Shown in pieces: positions 1-11,963 of a DNA stretch of 64,000 nucleotides. The position numbers and the translations under genes are program-made. The notes beneath the pieces are model-generated. The model was not told where the DNA came from and searched no databases. It saw only the letters and a program-made list of their open reading frames with translations. Origin of the DNA: Flaveria trinervia (lineage: Eukaryota > Streptophyta > Magnoliopsida > Asterales > Asteraceae). The DNA lies in the NCBI GenBank assembly GCA_025506515.1, contig CM046451.1, positions 70,819,932 to 70,883,931 of the forward strand, read 5' to 3'. Every line of letters begins with the position of its first letter. Positions within the stretch are counted from its first letter, which is position 1.

Positions 1-3000
1 TTTGTTCTTCCATGGTCAAGTTCTCGGCTTCACCATCAAACAATCCTTCTCGCCCATACAGCTCTGAGATGTACTTGGCCTGTTTGCCATTTTTGAGCTC
101 AACTGTTGTAATATGTCTGTATGCAAACTTATCAGGATGATTCCCTTCGAGTAACAGACTGAGCTCATTTTGTTTGAAGTTCTCAAGCCTCTTGTAGACT
201 AACCCCTTTTTAATAATTCTGTTCTCTAGCATCTTCTGGGGTGGTTGTTTAGTCTCGTAGGCCTTCTTGAAATCTTCGACAATCTCCCAGGATGATACTA
301 CAAGGGCCACTGTGATCTCTTCATCTACGATCCTCTTGACTTGACCCTTGTATCTCGAAGGAATGTCTTTCTTTACAATCCTGTGAGCCACCCTCGGATC
401 AGACCATACTCTCACCCTTTCCTTCAGATATTGAAATGTGTTGGCGAGAGTGTACAACCTCAGAGCTTCTTTCTTCATATTGATAATTGATGACGAAGCA
501 GCATAAGTTTTGTCAATGCTTTTCAGCATTTCATCATCATGAAGCTTTTGCTGCTCCTCTTCTTCAATCTTTACTCTCACAGCATCCATCTGTGAGGTGG
601 GAGTGATGGGCATAGGTTTGGCTTTCGCCAATGTTAGAACTGCAGACAGGGGCAGCCTATCTTCTTCCACATCATCCTCTTCTTCTTCTTCTTCTAGCCT
701 CAACACCCTTCTCTTCTTCTTCTTAGGTGCATCATCGGCTGTTGGTTTAGATGGTAAGGGAGTTGGTTTTTGTGGTTGAGGAAGTTTGGATTTGGGCTTT
801 GAGATTGGTTTGGAGATTTGAGGGGTAGGCTGTTTTTAAGTGGGTGGAAGGGAAGGTTGTTCCAGCATTTTTGTTGTGAGTTTAGCCTTTGTAAGTCTTG
901 CCATTTCAAACCTTTTTCCAGCCCCGCCTCATCAAGGGCTTCAATGATAATCCCCTTATGGAATTGCTCAGACAGACAGATTCTGGTGGCTATAGCCAGA
1001 ATACTGTCTCTGGTCCATGCGCAAATCTCCATCAAAAATCTTCCTAAGTATTTGGAAATGAAACGGATCATGATCTCCAATCTCTCCTTTTCCAGTACAT
1101 CATACCCAGCCCATCGGGTTTGAATCTCCTCCACTTCCACCTTCCTGATCTCACTATCTAATGTGGCTGTATCAAAACCTTGCTTGAAGAGTTGCTCAAT
1201 GATTTTATCCATGGATTGGCTGTGTGTCATCAGCATCTTTTACCAGCTCTTCCAAGGATTTTTCTTCAGCAGTAGGTTGATCATCAGCACTTTTCTTTCT
1301 TTTATAGGTGATCAGTTGTTGCTTTTCTTTTTCCAACTCCTGGATTTGTTCTTTTGCCTTCTCATCCTCTTCTTTTCCTCTTCTTTTCTTTCACTGCAGT
1401 ACTCTCCCCCTTTTGGGATGCATTGGTGGTAGGGTTTTGTACCGCAGAAAGTGTCTTTTGCACAACATTATCAATCAGTGGTTTTAAGTTGAGGAAATCC
1501 TCTCATCAATGGCTTTAGTAACAATTTCATTGATAATGGGAGTGATGAGAGGTATGGATTGTTGGAATACAGCAACCATCTGCTCTGGGGGGTTCTGTCC
1601 CAGAGAGATAGTGCCAAAAGCAGAAGCTGGAGGCTCATTGGAGTGAGAGGGTAAAGTGTTTGGGGAACCTTCAACTGAAGGTGCCATCTGTGGGTTGGTG
1701 GAGGCAGATGGTCTTTGGTCCTTAGAAGTTTTGGCAAGCAGGATGGTGTTTTGGGCGATTACATCGTAAAAGAAGCCCAGGTCATCATCAGTAGATACTG
1801 AATCACTTGACCTCCTGATAGGATCAGGATGAACATGCACTGAGTGTAGCTCAGTTGTAGCATGTGCCCCTTTGTCCTGGTACTGGGGACTTCCTGCCTC
1901 AGGACTGTCCGTCATCAACAGTTGCCTCTGGTAAGGTCTTAGTAATGGTACCAACTACACCTGATCATATGCTGACGCAGGAGAAGTGGCAGCCTCACCA
2001 GAAGTTCCAATCTCCATTGCTACACTAGGAAAAGGATCATTGTAACCCCTATGCTGTGGGTTCTCAGCTGCACTTTGGTCCTCCCCCTCAATGGTAGAGG
2101 TGTTCCCAGTAGTAATTGGTATCTGGGGAGGGGGTGAGGAGTGCAACTGAGTCAGCACTTGAACATGCAATGTAGGGCTTTGGGGGGCGGTTGCATGGGG
2201 TGAAGGGATAGAAGCAGTGTGCACCTGGGGAGGATGGTGCTCTTCAATGGCAATCTCTTCAAGTGAGGAAGATCCCAGATGTGTGGGTACCCCTTGTGTG
2301 GTTGCTGCAGGCTCTTGTTGAGAGGAATCCTGAGCGGCTATGGCTGGAAGAGTCCTTATATCCACTAGGGGGTTATGACCAGTGGATATAACCTGCGTTT
2401 GTGTTGCAGGGGCATCCTCAGGGGACTCATTTCCCTGAGTAGCCGTTTTGGGTTTCTTTTTAGTGGGTTTGGTGGGGACTTTTGATTTGGAGGTGGTGGC
2501 TGTGGGTTCCAGCTGTGTGGGTTTTCGCAGCTTGGCAGCCAATTTGAGTGATTGGTCAGAGTTGTGCCGGGAGTATACTTCAGGCAAAACAGCCATAGCA
2601 GGACTCCCAGGCCAACAAGTCCCTCAGCTTGAAGCTAGTTTGTAATTATGGCCATTATGAACCGCGGATATGATATCCAACGGTTAGCAGTTAGTTTTTG
2701 AGCCATATCCTTGAGCTCTAAAATATTATTTTTGAAAAATTTAAAGGTTGTTGCTCAAGAATAGAATACATTACCTGCTGCCACTTTGTAGACATTTGAT
2801 CCCAAGACGAAGTCTTAGGAGCCAAACAGACATTTACCATGTGAAAGATTAGGCGTTCAGCGTCATGGAAATGTTTCTTCAATATTGTGGAGGCACTAAG
2901 GTTGCCCTGATATCCATGGTGGGCAAAGGATAAATCAGTTGTGCCCTTTGGATATCCAGCAGGAGAAGTGGCATCATCCAGGTGTAGAGTTTGACGAAGT

Positions 3001-3256
3001 ATTTCGGAGTGATGACCACTTCGTGGTTGTTGACGACCGACCGAAGAGACGCTGTGTTGTTCTCCCCAGTGGTGAGGGTGACGTTCATCCAAAACTGTTT
3101 GAGGGATTCGGCATGAAGGATTGGATTGAGAAGAAATGCCGTTTTGTAGGGTGACTGGACCATAAGATCGATAGCAGTATCGAACTTAGCCCAGAATGGC
3201 GATTTGGTGAGGTAAGCTACACAGTTGTGTCGCAGTTTGATTTGCATGGACGCCAT
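1..3256 (-). pseudogene. Third ORF ('envelope-like') of element A, broken and incomplete
   Basis: The start is ATG at 3256, with RHNCVAYL at residues 9-16 and QFW at 54-56, the same landmarks as in elements C, B and E. After about 180 residues come a Pro/Ser/Thr/Gln-rich linker (about 2600-1500) and a Lys/Glu-rich region (about 1480-700). The C-terminal part at the window edge matches element C near 48600-48720. Frame changes lie near 3090-2880 and 1955. No signal peptide or hydrophobic membrane segment is visible. The position after pol is that of the envelope-like gene of Sireviruses; function is unknown. A TATA box lies 74 bp upstream of the ATG, so this ORF may have its own transcript. 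Confidence 0.75.
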
Positions 3257-3329
3257 TTAGAAGAGAGAAGGTTTGGAGAGATGAACGTTAGGTTGAAGAA
3301 GATGAAGCTCTGAAGGATTAGGTCAGGGA

Positions 3330-3337
3330 TATTTATA
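3330..3337 (-). promoter_or_regulatory. Candidate internal TATA box upstream of third ORF of A
   Basis: The minus strand reads CCCTATAAATATCC here, 74 bp before the ATG of the third ORF and directly after a hairpin array. Element C has TATAAATA at the equivalent place. That it acts as a promoter is inference. Confidence 0.5.
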
Positions 3338-3344
3338 GGGTACG

Positions 3345-4000
3345 GGTTAGAAAACAACTGAAGGATTGGTGTTAGTCATCAGTAGTTTTAAACGACTGTT
3401 GACATGGTATTACCCTTTCAGACGTTGAAACAGCTGAAGTCGTGGTGTTAGGCATCAGTAGTTAGAAAACTACTGAAGACCATGGTTTTGACTTCAGATG
3501 ATGAAACAACTAAGGACTTGGTGTTTGTCATCAGTAGTTGTGAAACTACTGAAGACAGTGGTTTTGTCATCAGTTGTTGTAAACAGCTGAAGACTTGGTA
3601 TTAGTCATCAGTAGTTATAAAACTACTGAAGACATGGTTTTGCTTCAGTTGTTTAGAATGAAACAGCAGTTGTAGAAATAACTGAAGAGAAAGTTTCTTC
3701 AGTAGTTTTCGTAATTCATAGCCTTTTAGCTGTTTCAACTATCCTCAACACTTACTCATCAGACTTTGCATCTGCTTTTCAGGTGTTTCATAGGACGTCA
3801 GTACTTATCTGTTTGTACTGATTTCAGTAGTTGTAACTACATCAGTAGTTTGGAACAGATAAAGTACTTCAGTACTTGTGAGGCATTTAGCCGTCAGTAG
3901 TTATAAAAACTACTGAAGGGGAAAGGACTCATCAGTACTTATATGTGACATGGTTACCAATGATCACCAGTAATTATTACTGAAATCATCAGTAGTTGTC
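3345..4000. repeat. Hairpin array between pol and third ORF of A
   Basis: This 650-bp stretch is non-coding. It repeats, every 35-80 bp, a short inverted repeat of the type CAGTAGTT / AACTACTG (clear copy 3609-3628, spacer ATAA), often followed by GAAGACNTGGTTTTG. Other copies are CATCAGTAGTT near 3449 and 3529, and a variant with CAGTTGTT / AACAGCTG near 3569. The same words fill the LTRs of A, C and G. Confidence 0.85.
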
Positions 4001-4002
4001 AC

Positions 4003-5450
4003 TTATTCTAGCTGCAGCATACCAAGCCTTAACACAAGGTTTTGGAAAGTAGAACTATCCAAAGGCTTAGTAAAAATATCTGCAAGCTCATCAGCACTAG
4101 GCACAAACTTAGGATCAATCAGACCTTTTTCAAAACAATCCCGAATAAAGTGATGTCTGATCTCTATATGTTTGGTCCTAGAGTGTTGGACTGGATTTTT
4201 GACAATACACAGAGCTGAAGCACTATCCATTAATAATGGAGTCTTAGTCTTTGTAATGCCATAATCCAGAAGTTGGTCTGAAGCCAGAGTACCTGAGAAG
4301 TACAACTTGCAGCAGCAATGTACTCGGCCTCAGCAGTTGATGTAGCAACAGATGTTTGTTTCTTACTCTGCCAAGAAATCAAACAGTTACCTAGGAATTG
4401 ACAACCACCAGAAGTTGACTTTCTAGTTAAATTGCACCCTGCATAGTCACTATCTGAAAAAGCAACTAATTTGCAAGAGTGTCCAGTGGAATACCATAAA
4501 CCCAGAGATTGTGTACCTTGCAAATATCTAAAGATTCTCTTGACTGCAATCAAATGAGACTCTTTAGGAGCAGCCTGAAATCTAGCACAAACACATGTAG
4601 CAAACATAATATCTGGTCTAGAAGCTGTTAAATACATCAAGGACCCAATCATACATCTGTAAAGTGTTTCATGAACAGCTTTACCTTTCTGATCAGCATC
4701 CAGTTGTGTGGTGTTGCACATGGGAGTAGAACAGGGCTTACAGTTTTGTAAATCAAACTTATTCAAAAGATCTTTTGTATATTTTGACTGATGAATAAAG
4801 GTTCCATCAACCTTTTGTTTAATTTGCAAACCTAGAAAGAACTGTAATTCTCCATTGCACTCATTTCAAACCTCTTTTTCATTAATGTTGTAAAATCATC
4901 ACACAACTGGGGATCAGAGGATGCAAAAATGATATCATCAACATAAATCAAACAAGTAGCTTATGCTGATCCACCTTCTTAATAAATAAAGTTTTATCAA
5001 TGGAGCCTCTGGTGAAATTATTCTTAAGAAGAAAAGTAGAAAGTGTCTCATACCAGGCTCTAGGAGCTTGTTTCAACCCATAAAGAGCCTTATCAAGTTT
5101 ATACACCCATTCAGGATGTTTATTATCCTCAAAGCCTGGTGGTTGACACACATAAACTTCTTCCTTTATTTTACCATATAAAAATGCACTTTTGACATCC
5201 ATTTGAAAAACTTTAAGATTGTGGAATGCAGCATAGGCTAAAAACAATCTGATTGCCTCTAGTCTGGCTACAGGGGCAAAGTTTCATCATAGTCAATACC
5301 TTCTTCTTGTGAAAACCCCTGTACAACCAGTCTAGCCTTGTTCTTAACAATAAGCCCATTTTCATCAGTTTTATTCCTAAACACCCATTTAGTGCCTATT
5401 GCACACTTACCTGGGGGAAGAGGAACCAGTTCCACACTTGCTGTTTCTTG
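4003..5450 (-). pseudogene. pol: Reverse transcriptase-RNase H of element A, frameshifted
   Basis: RT palm motifs are readable: FQMDVKSAFLYGK (about 5200), [15 protein letters not shown] (about 5080) and the second half with [17 protein letters not shown] (about 4650). The YVDD catalytic box near 4940 is out of frame with the preceding segment, because a base is missing relative to C, where QIYIDD follows LLV. RNase H begins near 4500 with FSDSDYAG and STAEAEYIAA and ends GMLQLE, stop at 4003. Another frame break is near 5275-5395. A full-length product cannot be made. Confidence 0.9.
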
Positions 5451-6957
5451 AACTGAAGTAGCTCAAGCTGCATAGCTTCAACCCATCCATTGTCTCTCAA
5501 AGCAACATGGTAGTTCTTTGGCTCTAGCTGACTGATGAAGAGAGCATAGAAGCAGAAGTTAGACAATTGACTTCTTGTTGAAACACCAGCATTGATATCA
5601 CCAATAATCTGAGACATGGGGTGATTCTTCAGTTCTTGATAAACAATGAGATCTGTGCAAGTGTTTGTAGAACCTTCAACAGCAGCAGATGTTGATGTAG
5701 ACTCTTGAAACCAAGAATTAGATGGTAACTCAAAAGATGTAGAGGAAACAGAGATCTCATCAGCATTTGTTGTGGATGGAACTGCTGAAGCTACAGGAAC
5801 ATCAAATTAGCAGACACAGGCAGTTGGTCCTAAACTTGAATAGGTGAGTATTGATATTATCCCATCATCATCAATACCACCATGTGGAAGACATGCTGCA
5901 GAAGATGATTTATCCACAGGATCTGCAACAGCTGGAGGTTGATAAGGAACATATTGCAGTATGTCCAAATCAAACAACTCCACAGGGTTTTGTGGAATCT
6001 TGTCGAAAGGAGATTCATTAAACTTCACATGCAAAGTCTCTTCAACTATCTTTGTTCTACAGTTGAAGACTCTGCATGCCTTGCAAGTAGATGAATAACC
6101 AATAAAATACCCTGCATCCACCTTAGGATCAAATTTATGGAGTTGATCCTTTGTGTTGAGAATAAAACAGGGACACCCAAATGCTTTGAAAAATGAAATT
6201 AGAGGAGCCAAGTGATGGAGAACTTCATATGGAGTCTTTATCAACCTCTGATTTACTAAAACTCTATTTTGCACATAGCAAGTTGTGTTAACAGCTTCAG
6301 CCCAAAAGGTCAGTGGCAAACCAAAGTCAGCCAGCATGGACCTTGCAGCTTCAATGAGGGTCCTGTTCTTTCTCTCCACTACTACATTTTGTTCTGGAGT
6401 CCTTGGGATGCTAAACTGCCTTTTGATTCCCTTTGAAAGATAGAAGTCATCAAGTGTATGGTTTCTGAATTCAGTTCCATTGTCACTCCTAATACACTTG
6501 ACTGGAAGGGAATACTGCTTCTCAATATACACACAAAGTGAATAATCTTCTGAGCAACCTCATCCTTTGAATGTAGAAAGAAAGTCCATACAAATCTGGA
6601 GTAATCATCCACAATTACCAGACAGTATTTCTTCTTTGCCATGCTCATTACTCTCACAGGACCAAATAGATCCATATGCAGTAATTGCAAGCAGGCAGTG
6701 GACTTAGGCTCTTCAATAGGAGGGAATGAGACTTTGTGTTGTTTTCCTTTTAAACAAGCAGTGCAGGTTTCATCACAGTGGAACTCCTTTATTGGTAAGC
6801 CTCTGACTAAACTATTGTGGATAAGCTGATTCATGTTTTTGAAATTAACATGACCCAGCCTTCTGTGCCACAGTTTAGATTCTTGAGAAGAGGCTTTGGA
6901 AAATAGGCAAGGATTGCCTCTGAGATCTATTTTCTTGGAAAGATCTAAGGCATACAC
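5451..6957 (-). pseudogene. pol: Integrase region of element A with GAG-pre-integrase segment and long linker
   Basis: From 6957 the pre-integrase segment reads LWHRRLGHVNFKNMNQL, with CTACLKGKQHK as the end of an HHCC-type finger. The catalytic core has DDYSRF (near 6610) and SDNGTEF (near 6490), then NVVVERKNR, where most relatives have NGVVERKNR. A frame change near 6500 splits the core. The region from about 6000 to 5450 is a variable Pro/Ser/Asp-rich linker typical of copia pol between integrase and RT. DDE integrase inserts the cDNA; this copy is not intact. Confidence 0.88.
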
Positions 6958-6959
6958 TC

Positions 6960-7330
6960 TTCCATCCTGTTGGCTCTCAGGAGAGTGTGATCATCCAACA
7001 CCTTATCAATCAAATGCAGAACTTTGGATGACAGAATCCTACAGTTCTGATTGGTGAAAAGAGCAACATGGCCTTTATCACACATTGACTGACACTCAAG
7101 AGATTGTACTTGAGATTTTCCACATGATTAACATCATCAAACTTGATTTCTCCATTGGAGACAAAGCCATTTCCAATGATGTAACCCCTAGCATCATTGC
7201 CAAAAGAAACAAAGCCCTTCTTTCCTTGAGAGTAGTCATGAAGAAGAGAACTGTTCCCAGTCATGTGCATAGATCCCCCACTGTCTACATACCAGATGCT
7301 ACTTTGGCATGTTGGAGAACCCTGCAATAA
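6960..7330 (-). pseudogene. pol: Aspartic protease of element A, active site intact
   Basis: The sequence IWYVDSGGSMHMTG (near 7295-7255) is the copia protease active site with its catalytic Asp, followed by FVSFGNDARGYIIGNG and NLKYNLLSVSQ. Of the closely related trio A, C and G this is the only copy with an unbroken active site. A frameshift follows right after LLSVSQ, so the link to integrase is lost. The enzyme would cleave the Gag-Pol polyprotein. Confidence 0.85.
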
Positions 7331-10170
7331 TAAACAATCAGTTAGTTTTGGAGACCCAAACCTTTTTGGTTTTGGGCCTGGTCTCATCAATAGATGGTAA
7401 ACTAACAGGTTTATTTGAAACAACAGCCTGAGAGGAAGAAGATGGTGAAGAAGAGGAATCCTTTGGCTTGGACCTCCTTTTTTGTGGTTTCAACATAGGA
7501 GCATCTAAATGGTTAACTCTTCCCAATAGATGTTGAACTATCATAACCAGCTGTGTCTGAATTTGTGATAAAGCTTTCAGCTCATCAGACACATTGCCAG
7601 TGGAGTTTGATAAGTTCCTATGTTGCACCTTCTTCTTCTGAGCACTCTCAGCTGTCACCTGTTTTACCCCTTCCTTTTTGGATTTCTTTGAGGACTTAAG
7701 GGTTACAGGATTTGATGTTGCTGATACAAATGTGGTCTCAAACTCATTTTCATTTTTTTACCATTTTCTCTTTAATTTCTTCTTTATGTTTGAGTTTGGA
7801 ACCTCTTTTGTACCAGCAATCATCTGTAAGATGATTGAACAAACCACATACTTCACATGGTTTCTTCTTCATCTTAGGTTGATCATCAACTAAAGAGGGT
7901 GAAGCAACTGAAGACTTGCTCTTCAGTGCTTCGGAAGCATTGTTTGCTTTCTTGACTTCCTCTTTAGTAGTCTTCAAACTCTTTCTACTGACAGTTTTCT
8001 TCTTTTCAGTACTGGCAGTAGTTGGAGTTTGAACTTCAGGTGTTAAATCCTGCTCTCTAGACCTTTCAGGACTTTCAGAATTAACTCCTGAGTTGATCAA
8101 CTCATTGATCATGTGAGTGTCAGCATTCGAACCATCAACATCAGCTGATAGGTTCTGAGAGGGCTTGGTGCTGACTTCTACTTCTGATTGTGTTGTATCA
8201 GAAAGTAGATCACATGATGAGATGGATTGGTTATTACTCTCACAATCAGATTCTACCTCCTGCTCTGGGAGTAAAATCTGTAGGTGGAGCAGTGTGATTG
8301 TAACCAATGCCAAACTTCACATTGGAAGCAGATTGCTTACTAAGAGCATTTCAAAACCTTGCATGATTGTACCCATCTATCACACTCTTCCTGGGTAACT
8401 GCAAGGGTTTCTTTGAGATCTTTATACTTCTCTAGAAGTATCTCTTCCCTAGCTTATCATCAGTTATTTGGCATTTAAGTTTGTAAATCTCATCATTCTT
8501 ATCATTAAGCACAGACTCAAATTCAGCTTTGCTTTTGGAAATTATTTGTTCTAGCTCAATGTTCTTGTTGATTAAAGCTACATTTGCTTCTCTAATAGAT
8601 GCAAATGCTGCTATGCATGTTTCAGAACATAATTTACCTTTTACCTCAGAGGATACCTGTGATACCTTTGGTGTAGAGGCATTAGTGGATGAGGTATCAG
8701 CAGAATCCAAAGCCATAAGAGCTAGATTTCCAAAGGGACTTTCACCACCATGTTGACCAGCACCTGAGAACAGTTGTTCATGACCAGACAAGTCATCTGG
8801 TAAACTGCTCCAGTCAATAACTCCTGGGGTGAAGAAGCTGTGTTGTTGAGGTTGAGTTTGTTGATGAGATTGGGAAGGTTGTGGTTCAGGCAATGCTTGT
8901 GGTTGTTGTGCAATTGGAGCTTGAACAGGATTTGGTTGAGGCATATAATAGCAGGGATAAGGATATGCCATTTGACCCTGGGGAACAAAGTATGCAGGAG
9001 ATCTAGGATGTGAATGATGACCAGAACCAGCAGGATGTTGCCCTCTGTTTTGTGGACTAGTACTAGGAAAAGTCACAAAGGGTGCAGAAGAGTTAGATCC
9101 AGTTGATCTACACTCTCTTGCAAAGTGTCCTAGCCTTTGGCATTTGTGACACCTCAACTTGCTCTTGTCAAAACCAACTTTGGTTTTGCCAGAGAGTCCA
9201 GGAAATTTCCTGCTAGTTCTCTTATAGAACTTCTGAGATCTGATATTAATCAATGCCATTTGGCTCAGAATATCCATCTCTTCAAGATCATCATCAGCTA
9301 TTCCTTTCAGATCATCCATAATGAAGCATAAATTGTCACTATTACTGCAGAATGACTCTCAACCAACAAATGCATGATCAAAACTATTTGTAGAGAAATC
9401 AATATGCTCATCATAATTGCTTTCAGATGCAGCATATTCTGACTCATGACCACCAAGGCAGTATTCCCGGTACAAAGTCATCAGTGAGCTTTCCTGATGA
9501 GGACAGTTTCCTCTTCTGCTCTATCTCTCTTTCGAATGTAAGCAGTTTCCCATGAAGTTGGGTAAGAGATAGGCTATCCAGATTTGCACTGGAGCGTAGG
9601 ACAATAGTGTATGGTCCCATCTCTCAGGCAGTGATCTGAGGAAGCTGTTTTCATCTGGCTATTGGTGTATTCCTGTTTCACCATTTTCAACTCAGAAATC
9701 AAGCAGAAAAACGCTCAAACTGTTGAGTCAGTGTCTCACCCTTCCTATGAGAGAATGTCTCATATTGTTGGGCAAGGATTTCTCTATTGTTTGCTAAGAC
9801 CTCATCTGTGCCACCGAATTATTCCTTCAGGGCATTCCAGAGATCATGAGCAGTTTCATGATACATAAGCCCTGAATAGATTTCATTAGGCAGTGCCATG
9901 TCCAGAATTCCATGGGCTTTAGCATCAATCTCAAATAGTTTCCGATCTTCATCAGAGTATTGTTCCTTCTTCTTCGGAACCATTTGATTGGTTTTCGGAT
10001 TGTTCACCATAGGCTTATGTGGTCCATGTACCACAGATGTCCAACAACCTGAACTGTTAACAGACAGGTGTGAAGCATTCTTCGTTGCCATATGTTATAC
10101 TCGGTCCTAACCACATCGGAGGCTTGGTTGAGGAACCGGTATTGTGAGGATCATTAAAAGGAGTAGTCAT
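7331..10170 (-). pseudogene. gag: Large gag of element A with two separated zinc knuckles, broken
   Basis: The start ATG at 10170 reads MTTPFNDPHN. The N-terminal part (DLWNALKE near 9830) resembles the UBN2-type copia capsid domain. A first CCHC knuckle, CHKCQRLGHFAREC, lies near 9150-9110 (C-X2-C-X4-H-X4-C). A Gln/Pro/His-rich stretch and a coiled-coil-like segment follow, then a second CCHC knuckle, CEVCGLFNHLTDDC, about 7850-7810, and a Lys/Ser-rich tail. Several stops and frameshifts interrupt it, for example between 9320 and 9820. Gag forms the virus-like particle and binds RNA. Confidence 0.85.
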
Positions 10171-10209
10171 CTTAGATACAATCAAATTCGTTTAAGCTAA
10201 AACAGATCT

Positions 10210-10682
10210 TCAGACTTGAACTACTCTTCAGCTGTTGTGACAAACTACTGAAACTTCAATACTTGATCTTCAGACTTGAACTTCAGACGCTTCATCAGCT
10301 GATGACTTCAGTAGATATCATCAGCTGATGTCTTCAGTCTTTGTCTTCAGACTTTGTACATCAGTTGTTGATCTTCAGCACTTGTAAACTCTTCAGCTGT
10401 TGTACTTCAGTACTTTCAACTTCAGCTTCAGCACTTGTCTTCTTCAGCTGTTTAGCTTCAGCAATTGTGTTCTTCAGCTGTTCAGCTTCAGCACTTGTGT
10501 TCTCCAGCTGTTCAGCTTCAGCACTTGTGTTCTTCAGCTGTTGAAGTCTTCAGCACTTGATCTTCAGCTGTTGAAGTCTTCAGCACTTGTCAAACTGCTG
10601 ATGAAGCTTTCAGCAGTTGTTGTGAATCATGTGGGACTTAGAGGTTTTCTGATCTTTGGCTCATTGGTTCTTTTGGTCCACA
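10210..10682 (-). repeat. Truncated 5' LTR of element A
   Basis: The first part of the LTR (reading down from 10682: TGTGGACCAAAAGAACC) matches the start of the LTR of G at 57697, with one T fewer at the terminus. It holds repeats of TTCAGCACTTG and TTCAGCTG. Homology to G stops near 10210, and the gag leader follows almost at once, so the TATA box, the LTR end and the primer-binding site are deleted. Confidence 0.8.
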
Positions 10683-11538
10683 ATCCACTTCCTCTTTTCT
10701 CCACAGCCTTCTTCTTGTCCTCATTTTCCCATGTTTAGTCCACGCAGCTCTAACTCGGTCGTCGGTCAGACTACTGGTAGGTCGACCGCAGCCTGTATGG
10801 TTTAGGCCTGGATGACGAACCATGCCCCTCACCCTTGGGTGTAACCCCTAGATGAAGCGGGCCACGCCTTGGATCTGGCATCACAAGTGTGGTACCAGTC
10901 GGGACAATGCAAGGAACTGGTTGATGTATTCTGTGTAGTTCGGCCCTTCATCTCCAAATTCAGAATCTAGCCTCCAGTTTTTCTAGCTGGTTGATCGGGC
11001 AGTACTTGTTGGTGATTAGTTCTCTGAACCCAGACCAGTTCATCTACAACGGCGTCTCGGCCTCGAGGCTGAATGATGGTTTTCCACCACTCAAGTGCTG
11101 GTCCCTTGAGAGATTGAGAAGCAAACCTCACCATGTGTTCCAACTTGCATTCACTCATGTCTAACCAGCTTCGATTTTTCGTCGACCACCTATATGTTTC
11201 GATTGCACCTCAGTGCCATGGAAGTCCTTTGGCTTGCAAGCCATGAATGTTTTGTAGGATCACCCCTTCCTCATAGCTTCAGATTCCATTGTTTTGCAGT
11301 CCCAGTACCACCCCCCGTCATTCCAGTCAGCATTGATTTGAGCAATGATGGTTGGTATAGCTTGCGCAATTTGCTGTGCCACAAGATTTGCCATTCTCTC
11401 ATCATTTCCTGCGTTAGCATTCCCCCCGATGGGAGTCCCTGGAGGAGTAGGTGGTTGGTTTCTGGTTCGCCTTGTTCCTTCGTGACGACCTCGGTATGCT
11501 CCTTGCCTTCCAATGCGTGTTCCTCTTCTGGTAGGCAT
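10683..11538 (-). pseudogene. gag: Gypsy-type gag fragment of element D
   Basis: The start ATG at 11538 reads MPTRRGTRIGRQG, a basic N-terminus followed by MANLVAQQIAQAIPTI. Further on, LEHMVRFASQSLKGPALEWW (11150-11090) is the hallmark of the retrotransposon gag capsid domain. The segment toward 10830 still reads as gag-like (LALSRLVPHL, then LHPRVRGMV in a shifted frame) and runs into the start of element A. Frameshifts lie near 11260-11160 and 10960-10830. No zinc knuckle or pol is present, consistent with interruption by A. Confidence 0.75.
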
Positions 11539-11963
11539 TCTGGTGGTACTACAGATAAAGTCGTTTAGCATTCATAATTTGTTTCAAACAGTCTATGCAT
11601 CAATTCCCTACATGGCTCCTTCTATACGAAAGAGAATACGGTGTATAATTGCACACCACTTAACAATTTCCACAGATTACCAATTTATCAGTTTAAGCAG
11701 TCATGAAGAATGACATGGCCCATCACCATGACTAAACAAGACATGACAGATAATTATAAATGTTCAACAACATTATATCATAGGAATCAGTTCAAAACAA
11801 GACAAAGTTCATAGTATCAGCGTCTAGCTCTTACAAAGTGGAAGGTGCCATCACCCCCATGAATAATAATAATAATGTCAGATAATGATAAGTTTGTTTC
11901 CTTCAACAATTCAAAGACAGATATTTCTCCCCCCCCCTCCACATGTCGCCTTCACATCCACTT
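11539..11963. other. Non-coding stretch of D between leader ORF and gag
   Basis: I see no gene. It contains a short ATAAT-type microsatellite (about 11861-11876) and a poly-C run near 11929-11938. Confidence 0.5.

Larger units (their letters stand above)
1..10682 (-). mobile_element. Element A: Sirevirus-like Ty1/copia retrotransposon, left part outside window
   Basis: Reading on the minus strand, the order is 5' LTR remnant (10682 down to about 10210), gag, protease, integrase, RT, RNase H, a palindrome-rich spacer and a third ORF that continues past position 1. Aligned by eye with the complete element C, about 250 bp of third ORF plus the 3' LTR lie outside the window. Its right end interrupts the gag of gypsy element D. 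Protein and LTR are closest to element G. Stops and frameshifts occur in every gene. The lineage assignment (Sirevirus) rests on layout, large gag and third ORF, and is inference. Confidence 0.9.

Noticed and set aside
597..1432. Plus-strand ORFs in the left 1.4 kb, one hydrophobic
   Set aside because: They are antisense to the third ORF of A, whose minus-strand reading matches element C.
10341..10738. Overlapping plus-strand Ser/Leu/Phe/Cys-rich repeat ORFs
   Set aside because: They come from the CTTCAGC-type repeats of the A LTR read in all frames.
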